From contig JAUEDM010000002.1 in assembly GCA_033439685.1 (NCBI GenBank), positions 3,720,001-3,784,000 of the forward strand: a DNA stretch of 64,000 bases. The letters are read 5' to 3'. The notes under the pieces were generated by a model. It ran no database searches. It saw only the letters and a list, made by a program, of their open reading frames with translations, and was not told where the DNA came from. The number at the start of each line of letters is the position of its first letter. The stretch's first letter is position 1. The DNA comes from Apodospora peruviana. Lineage: Eukaryota > Ascomycota > Sordariomycetes > Sordariales > Lasiosphaeriaceae. Made by a program: the position numbers and the translations under genes. Shown here piece by piece: positions 48,119-59,182 of the stretch.

Positions 48119-50286
48119 TATTGCTTCCCACGGGGTACGCAGAGATGCAAACCGTCGTCGATGAGGAGACGAAACGAACCAGGAGACTGGACGGCAAGGC
48201 ATCTCACACCGGGACGAGATTCAAAGCAGGGCTTGGCGCCGGTGGTGGTGGTACACAGGTGCTCCCCAGAAGCTCGGGCCGACGACTGGGGCATCAGTGT
48301 GTGTCGACAGGGTGGACGTCAATTATCTGAAGAGACCAGTCCCGTTTACCCCGTGGACATCGCCAGCTCAAGCTAGCAGATACCCGGATAGTCGACACAA
48401 TCAAACCGGGGTTTGGGTGAGAAGAAATCCATGGCAATCTACGACGTGCACTTCGAAATCGGGCACTTCACTTACAAAAAGACTCGATAGAATGACAAGG
48501 GCTACAAGGGTCGAGCAAGCGCGCAACCGCGGCAGTGCACCAATGAGATCAGCCTCGACGTTCGGATTCGACCCGACAACACGGAAGACCAATAATCGGG
48601 GCAGGCCACACAAGTCAGCTGGTAGTAGTGCGGCCTTCGGGTCTACGGACTATACCCAATTTATTTCAGGTCGGACAAGCGTAGGCCAGGGGTGGTCTAT
48701 ATGCGGGTGCTAGGGAGGTGGTCGAGGCTCGTTGGCTTCGTCGTGAGTGCTAGGCCGTGTTGGGAGCGACCCGGCGCTTAATGGCACACAGCTACAAGCC
48801 GACACAACGAATCTGCGCAGGCTTCAGCAACGCGAAATCGCATCATGCGTCAATCGTCCAATGCTGAATACACACTAAGCGCCGCATACACGCTGCAGGC
48901 AGGATCAAAAGAGTCTCTGAGTTGCGGGGAGTTGGGAGTGGATGGAGTTCTCTTCTCTTCTAGTTCGGATGGCTGCAGTGCTGTCAAGACGGCCTTGACC
49001 CGGCCCATCGAAGCATGAGGTACCTATCTCTACACACCTGACAAGTCCGGCCGCAGCACTCGAAGTACGATAGCCATGTCCGCCACGAATCAACCATCCT
49101 GCCGTCGGATGGGCAGCAGCTGCAAGGTGGGCGCCAGATCTCAGACTGGGTCGCAAACCTAGGACCCGGCAGTGGAGAGTCTCAATGATTCCTTTCGTCT
49201 GGTTCGCCTTACCGGAACCTATACCATTGGTAAAAGCTGTCCCTGTGGCATCCGATTAACGCCTAGCTTCATATGCCTAGCTGCTGCCAGAAAACGCGGG
49301 GGCATCGGGACCAGACAACGACCAGGCGGAAAGGTCATGCAGCCCTCGTAAGCTCCTTTTGCAGTTACGTGGCACCGAATGCAAAGTCCTTCGCGCTCCT
49401 TCCCGTACAGGAAAACCACCCTAGAATGATTCCTTTTGGCCTTCATCGACAGGACCACCCGCCGTTGTCGCCCCCAAACCCATGAGATCTGATTTCGAAC
49501 CCCGACCTAGACCGGAAGATGGCTGGAAAAGAGAGTGAGATTAAGGGATTCGGCAACTTCAGCCACCTGATCCTCAAGGCATCAGCTGGAGAGACAGAGA
49601 CCAAGCGACCGCTTGGCGATCCAGAGTTCGATGGCAAAGGCAGCAGGTATCCAAGCCTATACTCGTTCCGTCCATCGGCCGGCTATCACCCAGGTCAACC
49701 GTCAGCGCTGTCGGAGTCACAGCTTACAGCCGATGCGCTTCATCTACGTACTGTACAGTATTATCCTTCTTGTGGGGGAACTATTGATTACCTACCTAGG
49801 TCTGATCCTCCTGCGCAGCGCAACCATGTAAGCACACCGCTCCATGTCTTCAGACCAAACTGTCTTGGCAAGACCAAAAGCCGAGTCAGCCCAAGATGTC
49901 CTTCAACTATTCTTTGCCTCTGTCATTCGTCTTTCCCCCACTGGTCGACACCGCCTCCTTCAGTGTTTACCAGAAAGCCGAGGTCAGCGGGCCAGTCTCT
50001 CGATCACGACATCCAGCAAGTTCTCGATAGTCGAGTCCATCAACTTTCCTTTGCGTCATATCCCGTCCTCAGCGATACTGGGCTGCGAGGCGGACCGGCG
50101 GCCCGAGTCCTAGGACAGCAACGCACGACCGCCTTAAACCCACCCAATCTCGAGACCCCTTGGATCAGTAGCCGCCAGCCTGACCCGCGGGGTGCAGAAC
50201 CGGACCTCAGCCAGACCTACATGATTCATGCTTATCACACAGAAAGGACAGCACACTGTGGTTGAGACTCCAGAACCAATGAGTCA
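48119..50286. other. Long region without a convincing gene
   Basis: About 2.2 kb. A 248-codon plus frame at 49519-50265 begins with ATG but is Ser/Pro/Arg-rich without recognisable domains, and I do not trust it. Several overlapping frames on the other strand are equally weak. A cctaggt-type palindrome occurs near 49793. No tRNA or repeat identified. Confidence 0.4.
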
Positions 50287-52328
50287 CTACTTGGTGCTCC
50301 GAAGCCCCCTGCCATTGGCAAAGAGCGCAGCCAGGACACCAAGAGCCGCCACAATTGTCGATGCCGCGAAGCTGTACCTTAGAGCGTCATAGTAGACGAG
50401 ACGGGCCTTGAGCTGGATATCTGGCGGGAGAGTCTTGATGGCCGTCACCGAGTGTCGGATTTCGTCAATAAGCTAGACTCAGGGGTTGATCAGCACTTCC
50501 CACACAGTGTTCTCCATTGCAGGTGGCTTCTCATGGGCAGGAAAGAGGGATGCGTACTCTCCATTTGTGCGGTGTGTCGCCCAAGGCATCCGGAAGCCGG
50601 ATGCTCAGTGTGGTTTGGACTATCGAAGAGACCATTGCCACACCTAACACAGATCCGATCGACCGAATCAGATATGTTACCGAGGCAGAGACGGCGTGGT
50701 CTGCAACAACACGTCAGCAACTATTGCCAATGCTGCTGAGAAGCCTGAGCCGGCTGTGGTAGGGATCAACAGCTTACCCGAGTGTTGGAACGTTGCGAGA
50801 CCCGTAAACAGCAGGCCAGGGTAGACGATGCCTTGCCCCAAATTTGCTGGAAAGATGTACACGAGATACCTATTATCCAGAACCGTTAGCATTCTTTGTT
50901 TACGTTCTTTGGAAAAAGGGACACAACGTACTTCCATCTCGCGTCCTCAAACCCAAGCGAAGTGACCAGAGCGTTGCCCAGCACCATGAGCAATGCTCCG
51001 CCCCGAACCAACGAGATGAGCTTGCCCCATCTTGACATGACGATGCCGGCCACAAGTCCACCCAGCGGCGTTGCCAGGGACGGTATAGCAAGCCTAAACC
51101 CCGCTGCTTTTGCCGAATCCAGCAAGACGACCTGAAAGAAAATGGGCAGCGTGAAGAGATACTACAGTACCCTCAGTTAGTATTTGACTCTAATCCATCT
51201 GACCGTTTGCCAAACCTACCGCGTACGCAGACAATCCACAGCAAATATTCGCAAACTGCGTCGCCACGGGTAGCCGTCCACGCAGCATGCGTAGCGGAAT
51301 CATCGGGATGGCGCTGGTCCTCGCTTCCACCACCAAGAAAACGGCAAAAAGCACGCCACTGCCCAGCAGGGAGGCAATCACCCATGGACTGCTCCACGGC
51401 AGCTCATTCCCGCCGAGACTCAACCCGACGAGCTGAATCGAGATGGCTGCCACCAGCAGGAAAGCGCCAGAAAAGTCGACCCTCGCCCAGGTATCCCTGA
51501 AACTCTGGCCCAAATCAAAGCCGCCCTGGGGGTTCTTGATCACCAGCGCGCCCACCAACAACGCAAAAGCCGAAATGGGCACCTGGAGCAGGAAGCACGC
51601 TCTCCAGCCGATCCCGCTGGCATCTGCAAGAAACCCGCCAAACGACGCGCCGCAAATGGCGCCGAACCCAAACATGCCGTTCTGCATCGCTTGGTACATG
51701 CCTCGTCTCCGGAAAGGGATCATGTCCGAGTTGATCACCGTTGCTTGTAGCCCCGTCAGTCAGTTCCGTCCTTCAACCCAGCCCAGCCAGAAAAGAACTC
51801 ACCCATAGTCATCAATCCGCCACCACCAAACCCCGTCAGCGCACGCATGCAATTCAGCAGCACGATGTTTCCCGCAACGCCACAGCCCAAACAACCCAAC
51901 GCAAACGTGACCGTCGAGATAAAGAAGCAAACCCTCCGTCCAAAGATATCCGAGACGCGGCCGTAGAGCGGCTGGAACGCTGTGCTGGTGATCAGGTACG
52001 AAGTCGTCAGCCACGACGCCGTGTTGGCCGCGTCGAACTCGGAGCTGATGACCGCGTACGTGGCGGCCGTGATGGTTCCGTCGAAGCCGTAGAGAAAGAC
52101 GTTGGACATGATGGCTACCTGGATCCAGAAGAAGCCGCGCGGCGGCTTCCATGACTCCCCATCATCGGGCGGTGCCGCGAGGAGGGGTTGGTCTTCTCGC
52201 GGATGCGACTCCGAGCAGTCATTGATGGTTGTGTTGTATTGCTCGTTTTCATCGTCGTCGTTGGCGTGAGTGTGATGGGTGCTTGCGGTGCTGCCATACC
52301 CGATATCGGCTGACGTCATTGCACCCAT
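50287..52328 (-). CDS. MFS drug:H+ antiporter, DHA2 (14-TM) type
   Basis: Six exons, complement(join(50287..50472,50558..50700,50778..50869,50932..51161,51220..51743,51803..52328)), sum to 1701 bp and 566 residues with all GT...AG borders in frame. The soluble N-terminus (about 65 residues, acidic, His/Asp-rich) is followed by FFWIQVAIMSNVFLYGFDGT, the family motif TSYLITSTAFQPLYGRVSDI (motif A: GRVSDIFGRR) and CMRALTGFGGGGLMTM (motif C-like region). The start of exon 2 rebuilds TVINSDMIPFRRRGMYQ. The final exons give SVTYLIRSIGSVLGVAM and a last helix FAASTIVAALGVLAALFA. Closest in pattern to Vba-type vacuolar basic amino-acid transporters or Azr-type multidrug exporters; plasma or vacuolar membrane. 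No biosynthetic cluster is nearby. Confidence 0.88.
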
Positions 52329-53060
52329 GAATGATATTCTCTCCCTTTCCTCTGTTTACAGGACCGTTAATTGTGTGCTACACTGTTATGCCTACTTTTA
52401 GGGCAGAAAGACTTACACTCAGAAGAGAATTGTATTCTTGGTTCGAGTATTTGAGGGGAATGGACCGGCTTCGGCAAAAAGCCGAGAAACTGGAGTGGAT
52501 TCAAAACATTCAGTCTCTGTAGGATTGCGTGCTCTGTTCACCTCGCTCAAAGCGGAATCGGCGAAAGACTCATGTATCTGTGGGAGGTCTCGCTTAGATG
52601 CATAAGGTATCTCTCTAATCCGTATGTGGATACCCGTACTCCTGAAAGGCCCGTCGATAACAAAGAAGGTAAGCACCAGTCTACCAGAACAGAAGGTAAG
52701 CACCAGTCTACCAGAACAGAAGGCAGCTTTGAGTGGCCTGCCTTGATAGCCTTTGTATCTATCTTTAGGTAGTTCCGAGGGCCTGGGACCGGCGATACTC
52801 CTAAGAGTTGACGGGCTTGTTGCAGAGAATTAGCACCCTTTAGCAGCTTGAAGGGTTTGGCAACATGCCCTGTTGGAGATCTGCAAGACCAGTGCTAAAA
52901 GGGACGATTGATTGCTGACGCCATCGGGATCGCTTATGTTTTGCTGCCCTCGGGAGATGTTTTCTGATCGATTTGCCAACTTGAAAGGCACCCAAGTAAT
53001 ATTTAATATCTAACTATTGAAACTCTATTTATTCATCCCATCTCAAGCCTACTAACTTAC
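52329..53060. other. Intergenic with a 27-bp direct repeat
   Basis: Promoter side of the transporter. The only structure seen is the repeat at 52665-52718. Confidence 0.45.
52665..52723. repeat. 27-bp perfect tandem repeat, two copies
   Basis: The unit starting gaaggtaagcaccagtctac occurs at 52665-52691 and 52692-52718 without change, and a third copy begins (gaagg) before diverging. Such short perfect duplications suggest recent slippage. Confidence 0.95.
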
Positions 53061-54362
53061 TTACCTATCCTCCAAATGAAACGCCCTCAACACAGCCAAG
53101 CTGACAACAGGATAGGACATGATCCGATCATGCAACCCCCACTTGACAATTTCCTCCCGAATGATTCCCCTTTCCGTCTCGTGAGAAGCCACCCACCCGG
53201 CGGCGCCCAACTCCCTTCTTGCCTCCTTTTTCTCCCCCTCCAGCTCTTCGAAACTTATATCCTCTTGACCCTGAGCCGCCGCCTTGGCCGCCCTCACCCC
53301 ATGCCAAAACAACTGGTCGCTATGGGACCAGGGGATATCGTAGTCATCCTCGGCGTGGATGATTGTGATGTCATACTCTTTGCCTCTGCTGGCAGGCGTG
53401 TCGTGATACGACTTGATAATCTCTGCCAGCTTGTCCTTGCTGGGCCACTTGTGGAGGATGAACCCATTGAAGAAGGCCAACAGCCGGGGGAAATATGCTA
53501 GCGGATCCAGGATAGGGATCGTGCCGGCGACGCGGTAGGTCGCGGTCAAGAGCTCCACGTCTGCAAAGGGGGCCACCAGGACCATTCCCGAGAAGAGGAT
53601 GGGGTCTGGGCCTTGGGAGAGGTGATGCACGAGGGAGATGGCCACTGCCGTGCCTAGCGACTGCGCGAACAGGACGATGCGCGAATGGGGCATGCCGGCC
53701 TCGTCGATCGCCCAGCGGACGAGGGTCAACGCGTCGGTCAGCAGACCTTGCTCGGAGGGGACGCCGGTGCTGGCGCCGAATCCCCGGTAGTCGATGGCGA
53801 CGGTGTGGATCCGGGTTGGTGCGCCCGCGTACATGGCTCTGTAGCTTGGGGGACGGAAGCCGGAACCCAGGGTGCCTGCGGCGCCGTGCAGGTAGAGGAC
53901 AAGGAGGGCGTCGGGGTCGTCACGGAGCAGCTGGAAGCCGAGCCGGGTCTTGATGTCCAAGGCCATGCCGTCGGGTTCTTGAACGAGCCTTTGTTCATGT
54001 CGGCGGTAGAGGTCCAAGGGCAGGATGTGCCATGCATGTAACCGCTCCCCGTCGGGGGTAGAGAGCGTAAAAGGCGTGACCTGGTTGCGCAGGAACCCCC
54101 ACTGCTCCGGCACATTGACATCCTGAAACCATGTTAAAGTGACGCCGTGAAGGTAAATGACGTGACTCTGTAAGAATGGAATTGCCAGCAGCGCGAGAAA
54201 TATGCAGTAGCCCACGACCACGGTCAGTACAGAGAATGCCGCAAGTTGCGCCGCCCGCCAGAGCGCTGTTTTAGCCGGGCTGGTGGATGAAGGGTTTGGC
54301 TTGGCAGAAGCATTGAATGAGTTTTTCTTCTCTTTGAGGCTTGATATTGGTGGTAGTTCCAT
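53061..54362 (-). CDS. Membrane-anchored alpha/beta hydrolase, ABHD12/BEM46-like
   Basis: An intronless 433-residue protein from the ATG at 54362 (MELPPISSLKEKKNSFNASA); five further codons upstream start at TTG and are ignored. A transmembrane segment lies at about residues 45-68 (LAAFSVLTVVVGYCIFLALL). The hydrolase core has LLVLYLHGAAGTLGSG (oxyanion side), VAIDYRGFGASTGVPSEQGL, the nucleophile elbow VLFAQSLGTAVAIS (A-Q-S-L-G instead of G-x-S-x-G), VLVAPFADVELL, the acid in IIHAEDDYDIPW and His in WGLHDRI. ABHD12-like enzymes hydrolyse lysophospholipids and monoacylglycerols; substrate here is inferred. It is adjacent to a divergent membrane protein gene at about 54.95 kb. Confidence 0.87.
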   Translation of the reverse strand: MELPPISSLKEKKNSFNASAKPNPSSTSPAKTALWRAAQLAAFSVLTVVVGYCIFLALLAIPFLQSHVIYLHGVTLTWFQDVNVPEQWGFLRNQVTPFTLSTPDGERLHAWHILPLDLYRRHEQRLVQEPDGMALDIKTRLGFQLLRDDPDALLVLYLHGAAGTLGSGFRPPSYRAMYAGAPTRIHTVAIDYRGFGASTGVPSEQGLLTDALTLVRWAIDEAGMPHSRIVLFAQSLGTAVAISLVHHLSQGPDPILFSGMVLVAPFADVELLTATYRVAGTIPILDPLAYFPRLLAFFNGFILHKWPSKDKLAEIIKSYHDTPASRGKEYDITIIHAEDDYDIPWSHSDQLFWHGVRAAKAAAQGQEDISFEELEGEKKEARRELGAAGWVASHETERGIIREEIVKWGLHDRIMSYPVVSLAVLRAFHLEDR

Positions 54363-54946
54363 GGCGCCCAAGCCCAAGGACTGGTTTCTAGAAGCTGTGG
54401 TTTGCTGGTGTTGTCAGACAGCTGAACTTGCTTTGCCGATTTTCAAGACGCCTGGAATTGCACGTGTGCACGGACCAATCCATATTATTCCAATCAACTC
54501 AGGTGCCTTATCTGGAACTCCGGTTCCTGCACCAACACACTCACCGGGTTTCTCGCCGTGTTTTCGCATGCGCTGTGGCAGTTGGTGGCTTACTTTGCCG
54601 CCCGCAACAACTCGCGTAATTGAATCATCTGCAGCAGTTTTCCTTGATTAATGCAGGCAACTGAAAATGCAAGGGGTTGAGCGGCTTTATCTTGATGAGA
54701 TACAGGTCTACGGAGCATTGGCCGAGATTCAAGTTGTCTTGGATGGGTATCTTCCACCTTTAATCCGTATGCTCCCACCCACAGTGTTAGGGGTTGTTCT
54801 GTGCCATGGTACTGGTGTTCTTGGATTTGTCTGTTGGACGCGCCTTCAATTAACATGGTCCGCTATCTAGTAGTATACAGATATTTTGGTATTTCTCAAA
54901 CAAAAAGGCGCGTTCTCCCTCTTTCCCATGTCACGGTTTCTTCTCC
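54363..54946. promoter_or_regulatory. Divergent intergenic region between hydrolase and membrane protein
   Basis: About 580 bp separates two start regions on opposite strands, so it carries both promoters. A 122-codon plus-strand frame (54283-54651) that begins antisense to the hydrolase start is not protein-like. No clear motif. Confidence 0.35.
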
Positions 54947-56357
54947 TTGCCACTCTCATTCTTTCCCCAGGTCATCGTCATGGCGAATAAAAGCATCGAT
55001 GCTTCAACAAGTCGCAGTACAAGTCTTGATCCTCTCCGTTGCACCATCCAGCCAGATGGCAACGGTCGAGTTACCGGTTGGGTGAGCGAGCCTGACTTTC
55101 GAGGCACATGGGACATCGTATGGACGTGTTTCGTCACCGTGTTCATCTGCAGCTTCACCGTCCTCTGCCTTAATGTCCCCGCCAAGGACGATACTCCCTT
55201 CGTGCTCTTTCGTCGCCGCCTCTTTTGGATGCTCCTCGCCATCCTGGCCCCCGAGATCGTCCTCACCTACGCGGCGGGTCAGTGGAGCCGAGCCCAACAC
55301 TCCGTCAACGACTTCCACCAGGCCGGATACAAACAGTGGACCATGCGCATGGCCTTCTTCGCCGACATGGGCGGGTTCGTCCTCGAGACCCGGGACTGCG
55401 AGCCCTTTCCCCTGAACGCCAAGCAGCTCCACTGGCTGGTCGTTAACGAGCGCGTCGACTACCCGGACGCGAGAGCGGAAGAGATTTGGGACAAGTCCAA
55501 GCAGGACAGGTTCGCACGCCTCATTACCGCCTTTCAGGTCAGCTACACCATCCTGCAGGCCATCGGGCGCGCCGTGCAGCATCTGACCATCACCATCCTT
55601 GAGCTCAACACCCTCGGCATCGTCGTCTGCTCCCTCATGACCGCCTTCGCGTGGCTGCACAAACCCGCCGACGTGCGCACCCCCGTACGGATCACCCCCA
55701 AGATGGGGAAGACAACCATCATCCATGAGATCACCGGAAATAACGGGCTGGCGTGGCGGACAACCCCGCTCGATTTTGTCGACGCCAACGGTCCCGGCTG
55801 GGCCATGAACGTGCAGCCCTTTATGAAAATGCCCGTCATTTCCCCTGAGCGGCCGATCCGACGCATCCCCAACGATCGGTTCCCGATGGACCCTTACGGC
55901 TTCCAGGAGTATTGCCTCTGCTTTGCTACGCTGCTTTTTACGGCGGTGCACGTGGCGGGCTGGAACTTCTCGTTCCCGACCGAGCTGGAAAGGATCCTCT
56001 GGCGAGTGTCCAGTCTCGTGTTGTTCAGCGTAACGGCCGCGTTCTGGATGCTGGAGACAGTCGCGTCGTGGATGCGCCTCGGCCGGTGGAGGCGGCTGTA
56101 CCTCTGGCTGACGGACCGGTCGGCACTGCTTGATCTCGATGACAAGGCTCAGCAACAGGACCCCGAGACGGCTGAGAAGAAGAGGAACCCGATGGAGCTT
56201 CCCACTGGCCTGGGAGTTCTGGACCATCTCGCTTGTTGCGCTGCTCTACGGGCTGGCCAGGCTGTACATGATTGTCGAGGCGTTCTTGGAGCTACGGGAT
56301 GTGGATGCGACGGCGTTTGTCACGGTGAAGTGGTCGTTATATTTCCCACATCTTTGA
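54947..56357 (+). CDS. Polytopic membrane protein of unknown function with C-terminal frame break
   Basis: The frame runs to 56413 (ATG at 54980, MANKSIDASTS). It contains FRGTWDIVWTCFVTVFICSF, LNVPAKDD, RRRLFWMLLAILAPEIVLTY, MRMAFFADMGGFVLETRDCE and several more hydrophobic helices such as YCLCFATLLFTAVHVAGWNF and LFSVTAAFWMLETVA. This is a fungal family often annotated only as integral membrane protein. Near 56204 the reading leaves a sensible path. The adjacent frame continues WEFWTISLVALLYGLARLYM and FLELRDVDATAFVTVKWSLY to a stop at 56357, a clear last helix. One extra base near cccactggcc explains it. A signal-peptide-like MSRFLLLATLILS starts at 54928 in another frame, so the 5' end may also be shifted. 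The real product is probably about 460-480 residues. Confidence 0.65.
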
Positions 56358-56617
56358 CTTGGAGCGTGGGATTGTTAAGAAGCTGTTACAGTATATTGTC
56401 AAATACCCGATAGGTTCAATATCTTGTTCTCAGCTGACTCGATAGGCGAGCTCGAGGTGACCCTTAATAAGTAACTGGTAATTACTTTACTTATGTAATT
56501 TGACAATTCAGTGTTGCAGATGCTTACCGCTGGCTATAAGAACCGAGTCCAGGGGAGACGGGGACTCCGAGAATCACCATGTGAATAGTATCATCAGGGC
56601 ATCAGGGGTATCTCGAC

Positions 56618-57670
56618 TCAAATTAACAGGCCTAAGAGAATCGACGCAAATGCGCCAACAGCAACCAGTCCACCCCCTCTTGATGTAGCGGCGACAGAGC
56701 CATACCCATTTGGCCAGTCGTCACCCGGCGTCCAAGTGCCGGCGCTCGGAACCCACGTGTTTGTGGGTGACGGATGCCTACCTCCACCACTATTATAACC
56801 TCCTGAGGAAGTTCCGGAAGACGATCCACCACCGTTACCACTGCCATCACCACTCATACCGTCACCCATACCATCATTACCATTACTATCACCATCATCA
56901 GATGAACCACCACCACTTCCACTATCTCCTCCTCTTCCTCCTCCCCCAGCCATCCCTCCCATCCCCCTTTGGCACCCATCCCCTTTGGCCGGCACCGCCT
57001 TCCCACCATCATTAACATCCAGATCCGGCCCCGGGTCCGGAAACAACACATCCCTCGAGTCGACAGTCGTACACCCGTTGCCCACGTCAGCCACAAACAT
57101 CGCCGGCCTCTGACCAAAATCATCCCCACTTCTTCCACCAGTGATATCAACCACCGCGCAATTCTGATACATCTCCCGATTCCCCAAATTATTGAACCAT
57201 GTCCACGAGAACACCGCCCCCTTTGTCTCAGGCACGTCCCCAGGTACTCTGAAGCTGAAGGATGAATCTCCATTTATGGCCGGACATGCTCCAATATAGC
57301 TGTGAAGAACATGCCACGTCTGGCCGGCGTCGACGGATAGGGACGCTTGACAGGAGCCGCCTCCGTGGACGGCACCGCCCGAGATGGTCATATGCTGAGT
57401 AGAACCCGCTGGCCAGGTCGCAACGGATGCGCCCTGCGGGGTACCCAGTAAGGAGAGGTAGCCTTTGCAGGGGAAGTTGGAGCCGTCTGATGAGAGGGGG
57501 GTAGTCATACTGTAGTCTGGCAAGGGGCCGGTGTGAGGGTTGTGCGTTGATCGCAGGGGGGGTGGAGAGGTTAGTTGCATGTGTGCTGCAACTTGTAGTA
57601 TTGCCGTTTCGGAAGGTAAAGTGGCTAGGAGAATGGCGAGGGAGAGGATGGATAGGCGATGAGGTGCCAT
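56618..57670 (-). CDS. AA11-type lytic polysaccharide monooxygenase with GPI-type tail
   Basis: An intronless 350-residue protein from the ATG at 57670 (MAPHRLSILSLAILLATLPS). Signal cleavage after ILQVAA would expose an N-terminal His (HMQLTSPPPL), the first ligand of the copper histidine brace. AA11 features follow: SPPPLRSTHNPHTG, SSDGSNFPCKGYL, the second His in ISGGAVHGGGSCQASLS, VLHSYIGACP and VFSWTWFNNLGNREMYQNCA. After about residue 240 comes a long Gly/Ser/Asp-rich linker and a C-terminus GGGLVAVGAFASILLGLLI that fits a GPI-anchor signal. Characterised AA11 enzymes oxidise chitin with Cu and H2O2/O2. Here the enzyme would be cell-surface bound, suggesting action on the fungal wall. 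Substrate is inferred. Confidence 0.85.
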   Translation of the reverse strand: MAPHRLSILSLAILLATLPSETAILQVAAHMQLTSPPPLRSTHNPHTGPLPDYSMTTPLSSDGSNFPCKGYLSLLGTPQGASVATWPAGSTQHMTISGGAVHGGGSCQASLSVDAGQTWHVLHSYIGACPAINGDSSFSFRVPGDVPETKGAVFSWTWFNNLGNREMYQNCAVVDITGGRSGDDFGQRPAMFVADVGNGCTTVDSRDVLFPDPGPDLDVNDGGKAVPAKGDGCQRGMGGMAGGGGRGGDSGSGGGSSDDGDSNGNDGMGDGMSGDGSGNGGGSSSGTSSGGYNSGGGRHPSPTNTWVPSAGTWTPGDDWPNGYGSVAATSRGGGLVAVGAFASILLGLLI

Positions 57671-59182
57671 GTTGATGGTGGTTTGCGCCGGTCGTGGCGC
57701 GGTGGTTGCCGCTCGAAGTACAGAATCTATCGTGACTTCGGAAGAGTACTTGTAGGGTCGTAGACACGACGTACTCTGTTGGTAAAAGAAGCGCAATTCT
57801 GCCAATATCGAGCTCTCGCAATAAGCAAAGCGAAGGTTTTGTAGCGGAGTAGTTAATACTTGTAGCAGTTGGAGCGTGAAGTGAAACGCGGAAAGCTCAC
57901 CCTGAGATATTTTGCGAATGTGAACGAGTGAGGCAAACCTAGAAAGTTGTCTTGACGCTCACAGGAGACACACCAACGGCATAGAGAAAGCGAGGTACTC
58001 TCATTCTCGCCATTCTCGAGTAGTATAAGTGGAGTCTGGGAAAAAGGATCTGAAATTATTTGCCGTGGAGCATTCTGAAGGGGGATGAAAGGAATCAAGA
58101 TATCAGACGGAATGAGCTTTGTTTACATAGGGGTAGAGATTTGGAGCTTGGCCCGGACTGTTGATGGAAATCAGCTATTTCATGTTTGCAAAGCAAAACA
58201 TTACTAGCTAGTTTGGAATACGTATGAGCAAGCGGGTGTGCTGTCATAGCGAGATGTGGTTACTTCTTTCCTGGCTATGTGTATGAGCTCTAGACTTGAA
58301 AACAAAAGAACTGCCCGAATCAAAACCGAATTAAATATTCCCGGCACCTAAACTGTCCTAGAACAAACTCTTCTGATGCAAGCCAAACTCCCACCCAAAC
58401 AATAACTGCGTGAACATAATATCATACGCCACAATAAAAGATCAGATAACTAGCAACAACAGGAGCAATAGGCGCCTTAATCGCCTTGACACACCCCTTA
58501 GACAACCGGCCGCCGTGACCACACCTGAACAGCGCCTGGAGACATCTAATCGGGGTGATGTGGTGCTTTGGTCAGCATCCTGGCATTTGCCCAAGACATG
58601 GGCCATGACGATTTGACAGAAATTCCTTATTTGCGCGGACCAACCCCGAAGAGCACAGCCTTCATCTTTAACGTACCTGGAGCCGCAGCTTACCTACTTA
58701 GCTACCAGGTACCTCCCTGAGCACCTAACGCAGCAACACATGGTCACCACTGAATATATTTGCCGTTCGGATGAGAAGGAACTAGCCAACAAATTCCGCA
58801 CCTATCAATTTTGCGCACATCTTCGAAATTCCACAGACTTCTCCATCTCAAACTTCCCAGAAGTGATATCTCCGCAACCAAGAAGCTTCCCAATCACCGA
58901 GCACATTGCCCATTCGAAGACCTGCTCTCACCACTTCCCGAGAGGGACTCAACGCCCCCCTCACTGTCTTCACATACGGTATGGTTATTATACACCAGCC
59001 TGGTAGCAGGTAAACTGCAGCAGAGACTCGCTCCCGAAAAGCACATTTTCAACTCAAGAATCCACACCAGAATATCTCCCATTCGCCCGTAATCGCAGGC
59101 AATCCTCTTTAGAAGAAGGGATCAGACAAAGGCTGACATATGCAGAACACAACGCCAAGCTTCAGTTAGAGCTACCCACAAG
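57671..59182. other. Long intergenic region, nothing recognised
   Basis: About 1.5 kb. Short frames only. The upstream part (57850-58350) is AT-rich. Some ccaggtacc palindromes occur near 58710. The region provides the promoters of the divergent LPMO and MYND genes. Confidence 0.45.

Noticed and set aside
49519..50265. 248-codon plus-strand ORF in the 48-50 kb gap
   Set aside because: Starts with ATG, but is Ser/Pro/Arg-rich with no domain, and both strands offer similar frames. Transcript evidence would be needed, so it is only mentioned in the gap entry.
55004..56227. 407-codon open frame on the minus strand, antisense to the membrane protein gene
   Set aside because: Composition is Gly/Glu/Val/Arg-rich without domains and mirrors the codon pattern of the sense gene, whose helices and family-like motifs are clear. 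Typical antisense shadow of a GC-rich gene.
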